64,000 bases of DNA from Arhodomonas sp051195215. GTDB taxonomy: Bacteria; Pseudomonadota; Gammaproteobacteria; Nitrococcales; Nitrococcaceae. This document shows, piece by piece, positions 59,769 through 64,000 of this stretch. Both the position numbers and the translations under genes were made by a program. Every line of letters starts with the position of its first letter. Position 1 is the first letter of the stretch. The stretch spans positions 248,001 through 312,000 of the forward strand of contig NZ_JBNAZM010000001.1 in assembly GCF_051195215.1 (NCBI RefSeq), given 5' to 3'. The notes beneath the pieces are model-generated. The model searched no databases. It saw nothing but the letters and a program-made list of their open reading frames with translations, and had not been told where the DNA came from.

Positions 59769-61033
59769 GACTCGCCACCTCCCGCGCGCGCATCGGCCGG
59801 TTCGGACTCAGCGGCCGCGTCGGTTCCGGCGGCGGCGCTACCGCCGGCTTCCGAACCGTCGTCGCCACCGGCGAGCTGGGCGAACACATCCAGCGGATCG
59901 AGCACCCCACACAGCCGGTCATCCGCATCGATGACGGCAATCGGCAAACCGCGGGCACACAGCTCGTAGACCTCGTGGAGATGGTCATCCGGCCGGCATC
60001 GGGGAAACTCGACCACCATGACCTCGTCGAGAGCGTCCTCGGCGTGTTGATCCCGGAGCGCTTCCGCGCGCACCAGCCCTATCGGCACTCCCTGGGTGTC
60101 GACGACGTGGACGGCATTGGCACCGTACTCACGCAGCCTCTCCGATGCGGTATCCAGCGAATCCCGCTCGAGCACAAGCGGCTCGCGCCAGCGCATGAGC
60201 TTGGAAGCGGTGAATACCCGGCTGCGATCCACATCGCGGGTGAATGCGGCGACGTAGTCATCCGCCGGCGTCGCGACGATCTCCTCCGGGGTGCCGGTCT
60301 GAACGAATACACCGGCACGCATGATCGCAATCCGGTCGCCGAGGATCAGCGCCTCGTTGAGGTCATGGGTGATGAACACGATCGTCTTGTGCATGGAGCG
60401 CTGCAGGGTGAGCAGCTCGTCCTGCATATCCCGGCGAATCAGTGGATCGAGGGCGCTGAACGGTTCGTCCATAAGGAGGATATCGGTGTCGGCCGCCAGC
60501 GCCCGGGAAAGACCGACGCGTTGCTGCATGCCGCCACTGAGCTGCTGGGGCAGCGAATCCGCCCACTCGCGCAACCCCACCTGGGCCAGAACCTTCAACG
60601 CGCGCTCGCGCCGCTCGTCACGTCCCACACCACGCAGCTTCAATCCGAATGCGGCGTTCTCCGCCACGGTGCGATGTGGCAACAGGGCGAAGTGCTGGAA
60701 AACCATGCTCATCCGGTCGCGCCGCAGCGCCATGAGCTCCTGGCGGGACATTTGGGTGATCTCCTGCCCGGCTACTGTCACCTCACCCGCGGTGGGCTCG
60801 ATCAAGCGATTCAGCATTCGGATCAGCGTCGACTTGCCGGAACCGGACAGCCCCATGACGACGAAGATCTCCCCCTCGGCGACATCGAAGGAAACGTCGT
60901 TGACACCGACGGTTACGCCGGTTTCCTCGAATATCCGCTCTTTCGTGTATCCCTGATCGAGTAGCTCGTACGCGGCGTCGAGATCGTCACCGAAGAACTT
61001 GTAAAGGCCGCGGACGGCAATCTTGCTGGTCAT
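59765..61033 (-). CDS. proV: Glycine betaine ABC transporter, ATP-binding protein ProV (system 2)
   Basis: The 422-aa ATPase has Walker A GLSGSGKST, signature LSGGMQQRVGLSRAL and Walker B ILLMDEPFSALDPL, followed by a CBS pair (about residues 285-395). It ends in a Gly/Ala/Glu-rich tail. ATG 61033 gives the MTSKIAVRGLYKFFG start shared with system 1 (MTDKIVVEGLYKIFG), so the two operons are paralogous. It is the first gene of the operon, with a 456-bp leader region upstream. Confidence 0.93.
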   Translation of the reverse strand: MTSKIAVRGLYKFFGDDLDAAYELLDQGYTKERIFEETGVTVGVNDVSFDVAEGEIFVVMGLSGSGKSTLIRMLNRLIEPTAGEVTVAGQEITQMSRQELMALRRDRMSMVFQHFALLPHRTVAENAAFGLKLRGVGRDERRERALKVLAQVGLREWADSLPQQLSGGMQQRVGLSRALAADTDILLMDEPFSALDPLIRRDMQDELLTLQRSMHKTIVFITHDLNEALILGDRIAIMRAGVFVQTGTPEEIVATPADDYVAAFTRDVDRSRVFTASKLMRWREPLVLERDSLDTASERLREYGANAVHVVDTQGVPIGLVRAEALRDQHAEDALDEVMVVEFPRCRPDDHLHEVYELCARGLPIAVIDADDRLCGVLDPLDVFAQLAGGDDGSEAGGSAAAGTDAAAESEPADARAGGGES

Positions 61034-61280
61034 GGCGGTGGATCCGCTGTTGCCGGACAAGAGCAGCGCAAAGCGATTCCCGAAGCGCTTTGCATGTCCA
61101 TGGGGAGAGCTGTGCACCCCGGACTGCCGAGTAATCGGCAGTGCGGTACCAGTGCATCCGGCGACCTGGCACACCCTAGGGCGGCCAGTGACTCGTGCGC
61201 GCGGCCAAGCAGTACCGACGCCCGCCACCGCGCTCGCACTCGGGGTCTGCTGACGATCATTCTGCCCCCCGTGGAGACAG

Positions 61281-61310
61281 CTGATATCTACCCACAAGTG
61301 TTGTCGTCAA
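61281..61310 (-). promoter_or_regulatory. Candidate promoter for betaine operon 2
   Basis: On the minus strand TTGACG (61305-61310) is followed after 18 nt by TATCAG (61281-61286), 5/6 and 4/6 matches to the sigma-70 boxes. It would give a leader of about 240 nt before proV, which is long; an osmotic or sigma-S control region could lie here. Prediction only. Confidence 0.3.
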
Positions 61311-61419
61311 TTACCAAGAGGTCCAGCCGATTCGCCTGCGAACTCCTCGTCGCGTCCTCGTAACTCGTTGTTCGAGAAAGCGAAAGGCAGCCCATCATCG
61401 GCGGGCGGGCATCCATGAG

Positions 61420-61444
61420 AAAGGGGGCCCGAAGGCCCCCTTTT
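61420..61444 (-). terminator. Intrinsic terminator after the SPW-repeat gene
   Basis: A 7-bp G/C stem (61423-61429 with 61434-61440, CGAA loop, extended by A-T pairs) with T residues on both strands. It lies about 45 nt beyond the stop of the minus-strand SPW gene and can also act in the opposite direction. Confidence 0.85.
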
Positions 61445-61489
61445 CCGGCTCACCGGCGTGGCGGTGAGATTGAGGGTTGGATTGCGTGT

Positions 61490-61852
61490 TCAGGTGGCCT
61501 CGCCATGGCCATGCTGACGCATCTCCATCAGCGACCAGATGGCATCCGCGCCGATCAATACACCGAAGATGATGTGGTTCCAGGTCGCCGCCATCGCCAT
61601 CCCGGCGAAACCGAGCACGAAAGGCGCGAGGATCAACCACACACCGAGCACCAGATTGACCCATTCCTCCCACATGTACGGGCGCGCCAGCACGGCTGCC
61701 GCGAACACTGCAACGGCAATACCGATTATGACCGGATTCCAGACTACCGCGCCGCCGATCGCGGTCGAACCGAGCACGAACGGCGATACGATCATCCAGA
61801 GACCGAACAGCAACATCAACCAGTCACGCCAACGCTCACGCAACGTAGCCAT
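61490..61852 (-). CDS. SPW-repeat membrane protein
   Basis: The 120-aa protein consists of two copies of an SPW-type repeat: WLMLLFGLWMIVSPFVLG (about residues 11-28) and WVNLVLGVWLILAPFVLGF (about 64-82). Each is followed by another hydrophobic helix, giving four membrane segments. The N- and C-termini are hydrophilic. The family has no assigned function. AGGAGG lies 7 nt before ATG 61852. It is monocistronic, with its own predicted promoter and a clean terminator. Confidence 0.85.
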   Translation of the reverse strand: MATLRERWRDWLMLLFGLWMIVSPFVLGSTAIGGAVVWNPVIIGIAVAVFAAAVLARPYMWEEWVNLVLGVWLILAPFVLGFAGMAMAATWNHIIFGVLIGADAIWSLMEMRQHGHGEAT

Positions 61853-61936
61853 ACGCCACCTCCTAGCCGATGCCTCGGCATTTGGTCGATGAGCGTTCCT
61901 GGAGGCCCGGATTGTCAGTTACGTTCCCTGTTAGTA

Positions 61937-61964
61937 AATATAGGGCTTACTGGCGCAAAATCAA
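61937..61964 (-). promoter_or_regulatory. Candidate promoter of the SPW-repeat gene
   Basis: On the minus strand TTGATT (61959-61964) and TATATT (61937-61942) are separated by 16 nt, in an AT-rich patch. The predicted leader is about 75-80 nt. The -10 box matches 5/6, the -35 box 4/6. Confidence 0.45.
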
Positions 61965-61984
61965 ATAGCTACGAAACACGATCC

Positions 61985-61999
61985 AATCACATCGTGATT
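61985..61999. promoter_or_regulatory. Operator-like inverted repeat near the SPW promoter
   Basis: AATCAC (61985-61990) and GTGATT (61994-61999) form a perfect 6-bp inverted repeat with a 3-nt centre, 20 bp upstream of the candidate -35 box. Spacing does not fit a CRP or FNR site. Possible binding site of an unidentified regulator. Confidence 0.3.
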
Positions 62000-62049
62000 C
62001 CTCGGAAGCAAGCGCCCGGGACCGCCCCCCCCGAAGCACACCCGCCCCC

Positions 62050-63489
62050 TCAGGCGGCGTTGACGCAATCACGCCCCTGCGCCTTCGAACGGTACAGCGC
62101 AGTATCGACGCGATGCAGTACCGTCGGCAGCGTTTCCTGCTCACCGAGCTCGGTGACACCCACGCTGATGCTCACGTGGATATCCTCGCGACCGAACCGG
62201 ATCGCCTTGTGCCGAACGGCCTCACGCATGGCCTCGGCGCGCTCGACGGCCTGCTCCCGCGAACACTCGCCAAGCACCACCAGGAACTCCTCGCCGCCCC
62301 AGCGGCACACGACATCGGATTCGCGCACGCTCTGGTGAAGCACCGTGGCCACCGCCCGGATGACCACGTCCCCGCCCTGATGGCCATAGGTGTCATTGAT
62401 CGTCTTGAAATGGTCGATATCGACGCTCACCACGGACACGGCTCCGTTCTGACGCCGCACCTGTTTGACCAGTTGCTCGAACAGGATGTCGAAGACCTGA
62501 CGGTTCGCCGCGCCGGTGAGCCGATCCCGCGTCGCCATCTCCTCCAGGCCACGCTGATAGCCGCGGACCGTGAAATGCGCCACGGTGAGCACCAGTACGG
62601 TCACCCCCAGTGCCAACAGCGTATTGAACAGGAACGTGTACCACAGACGGGCCTCGCCCGGGGTCTCGGACTGCTCGACAATGAGGTACCAGTCGAACTC
62701 TGGAACCAGGCGGCTGTTCACATACACCAGCGCTCCGTCCGGCCGTGTATAGCTCAGCGACGTACTCGGGTTGGCGAGAATGCGGGTGGCGAATCGCCCG
62801 AGGCCGGCCCGGTCGTGGAGGCGTTCGGCGCCGGTGAAGCTTTCGCCGTGCAGCGTGACGCCGCCCTGTCGGTCGACGAAATACACCTGTCGCCCGTAAC
62901 GCTCTTCGTAAGTCTCGATGAGCCGTGCCACAGCGTTGACCGATAACCCGATACCGATGGCACCGAGATAGTCGCCGTCGTCGTCGGTGAGCCGGTGATT
63001 GATGAAAATGCTCACCCGGGTGCGATCGGCGGTATCGCTGTCGATATTGATCTCGTAGGGCGCATTCATCTCCCGGACCCGGAAATACCAGGCATCAGCC
63101 GGATCGTCCGGATCGACTGTCTTGATGACCCCCGTGGGGTGATAATAGCGGCGCGTCCGGTCGGAGACGAAGAACGCCGTAATCGTGTCGTAGCGTTCCT
63201 GGATCGCGGCGAGGTAGCGGGTCATGCGCCGGGGATCTTTCTCGCCATCCAGGGTCCAGTCACGTACGAACGTGTCGTGCGCCATCAGCGAGGCGATCAG
63301 CGTGGAGCGGACCAGATCGCGCTGAATCTCCGAGTAGATGTTGTCACTGGTCAGCGGCAGCGTCTGCTCGGCGATCTGATCGGTCAGGGAATCGTGCGCG
63401 ACGAAGTAGCTGATCGCGCTGGTCGCGACGAATCCAACGCTCAACAGAACCGCCAGAGCGACCGCGAAATAGAGCTTCTTGCGCTGCAC
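62050..63489 (-). CDS. Membrane diguanylate cyclase with periplasmic dCache-like sensor
   Basis: The 479-aa protein has an N-terminal membrane helix (about 8-30), a periplasmic double-Cache-like sensor (about 35-275; YYHPTGVIKTVDPDDPADAWY, FINHRLTDDDGDYLGAIGIGL) and a second helix (about 285-308). The C-terminal GGDEF domain (about 325-479) has an intact active site GGEEF at 398-402. The inhibitory I-site RxxD is present at 389-392, five residues upstream, so product inhibition is likely. It should make c-di-GMP in response to an external ligand. The start codon appears to be GTG, with a weak ribosome-binding site. Confidence 0.9.
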   Translation of the reverse strand: MQRKKLYFAVALAVLLSVGFVATSAISYFVAHDSLTDQIAEQTLPLTSDNIYSEIQRDLVRSTLIASLMAHDTFVRDWTLDGEKDPRRMTRYLAAIQERYDTITAFFVSDRTRRYYHPTGVIKTVDPDDPADAWYFRVREMNAPYEINIDSDTADRTRVSIFINHRLTDDDGDYLGAIGIGLSVNAVARLIETYEERYGRQVYFVDRQGGVTLHGESFTGAERLHDRAGLGRFATRILANPSTSLSYTRPDGALVYVNSRLVPEFDWYLIVEQSETPGEARLWYTFLFNTLLALGVTVLVLTVAHFTVRGYQRGLEEMATRDRLTGAANRQVFDILFEQLVKQVRRQNGAVSVVSVDIDHFKTINDTYGHQGGDVVIRAVATVLHQSVRESDVVCRWGGEEFLVVLGECSREQAVERAEAMREAVRHKAIRFGREDIHVSISVGVTELGEQETLPTVLHRVDTALYRSKAQGRDCVNAA

Positions 63490-63583
63490 GTATTGGTTAT
63501 CCGTTGTTCGGGCTGCGACCTATCGCGAGTGCGCCGCGGTTCCTCCCCCCGCCGCAGGTGCCCCACGGCGAATGCGTCCAGCA

Positions 63584-64000
63584 TCACGACAGGGCCGGGA
63601 ACCCCGGCAACGCCGCACTCGGGTCTATCGCCTCGTCAGCGCCGGTTTCCACGGCATCGAGCGGATCCATTGCGCCTTCGCGCTCACCGGTCGTCGCGGC
63701 GTCGGCGGCCAGGGCACGGAAGTCGAACAGATCGGCATCGGCGAGATGGGACGGCTGTACGTTCTGTAGCGCACGGAAGATATTGGTCAGCCGCTTGGGG
63801 TCTTCCGCCTGCCAGGCCCGGAGCATTTCCTTGATCTTCTGACGCTTGAGATTGGTCTGGGAGCCGCAGAGATTGCACGGGATAATGGGAAACGCCTTCA
63901 GCTCACTGTAGCGCTCGGTATACGTTTCCGGCACGTAGGCGAGTGGCCGGATCACCACGTGACGGCCGTCATTGCTGCGCAGCTTCGGCGGCATGGTCGA
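63584..64000 (-). CDS. ttcA: tRNA 2-thiocytidine(32) synthetase TtcA (5-prime partial)
   Basis: Only the C-terminal ~139 residues are in the window; the frame continues past base 64000. TtcA thiolates cytidine 32 of tRNA using ATP and a 4Fe-4S cluster. The segment MPPKLRSNDGRHVVIRPLAYVPE and the second cysteine pair in FPIIPCNLCGSQTNLKRQKIK are diagnostic, followed by the helical block MLRAWQAEDPKRLTNIFRAL. The PP-loop and first CxxC would be outside. The C-terminal tail is acidic. Confidence 0.92.
   Translation of the reverse strand, partial: STMPPKLRSNDGRHVVIRPLAYVPETYTERYSELKAFPIIPCNLCGSQTNLKRQKIKEMLRAWQAEDPKRLTNIFRALQNVQPSHLADADLFDFRALAADAATTGEREGAMDPLDAVETGADEAIDPSAALPGFPALS

Larger units (their letters stand above)
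61034..61489. other. Upstream region of betaine operon 2 (456 bp)
   Basis: No gene is supported; short frames on both strands lack ribosome-binding sites. The region contains a candidate promoter (61281-61310) and the intrinsic terminator of the SPW-repeat gene (61420-61444). The bases from about 61270 to 61330 are locally AT-richer than their surroundings. Confidence 0.45.

Noticed and set aside
1..64000. CRISPR arrays, insertion sequences, prophage or plasmid genes
   Set aside because: None seen: no regularly spaced repeats, no transposase, integrase or phage structural motifs in any frame.

Overview
The window is about 64 kb of densely coded, GC-rich chromosome from a halophilic gammaproteobacterium. 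The evidence is housekeeping gene order typical of Gammaproteobacteria (leuCDB-asd-fimV-truA-trpF-accD-folC-dedD-cvpA-purF-metZ, and efp beside epmA/epmB), a type IV pilus regulator set (fimV, a fimX-like gene), and an unusually heavy investment in compatible solutes. A relative of the Ectothiorhodospiraceae group is my best guess, but this is inference. I see no rRNA, tRNA, CRISPR, insertion sequence, integrase or phage gene.

Layout. 1-3.2 kb: the end of ectB, then ectC and ectD (ectoine and hydroxyectoine synthesis). 3.2-8.3 kb: hslR, a CBS-domain protein, rraA, lpxH and a large HEAT/DUF349 protein. 8.5-11.6 kb: a secreted GH18 chitinase with a long AT-rich leader, and a stand-alone AsnC/Lrp ligand-binding domain. 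11.8-14.9 kb: a first proVWX-type glycine betaine ABC transporter. 15.2-19.5 kb: rlmL, an unrecognised small protein, and a BCCT betaine/choline-type transporter.

19.6-40.3 kb: a run of co-directional, often overlapping minus-strand genes. In transcription order they are leuC-leuD-leuB-asd, fimV, an EcfT-like membrane protein, truA, trpF-trpB-trpA, accD, folC, dedD-like SPOR gene, cvpA, purF, metZ, glycerate kinase and a DUF455 ferritin-like gene. A divergent LysR regulator faces leuC across an operator-like palindrome.

41.6-50.6 kb: prmB-aroC, psd, the elongation factor P module (efp-epmA, divergent epmB), a FimX-like protein with degenerate GGDEF/EAL domains, and htpX. 50.7-56.4 kb: parE-parC, with two palindromic elements between them, then xseB-ispA. 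56.4-64 kb: a retropepsin-like protease, a hotdog thioesterase, a second proVWX betaine transporter, an SPW-repeat membrane protein, a membrane diguanylate cyclase and the 3-prime part of ttcA.

How it fits together: ectoine and hydroxyectoine synthesis, two betaine ABC importers and one BCCT carrier give both synthesis and uptake of osmoprotectants, as expected for a salt-in-the-environment, solute-in-the-cell lifestyle. Most of the remainder is core metabolism and information processing. The least explained items are the small protein paired with the BCCT transporter, the orphan EcfT-like protein, and several long perfect or near-perfect intergenic palindromes.
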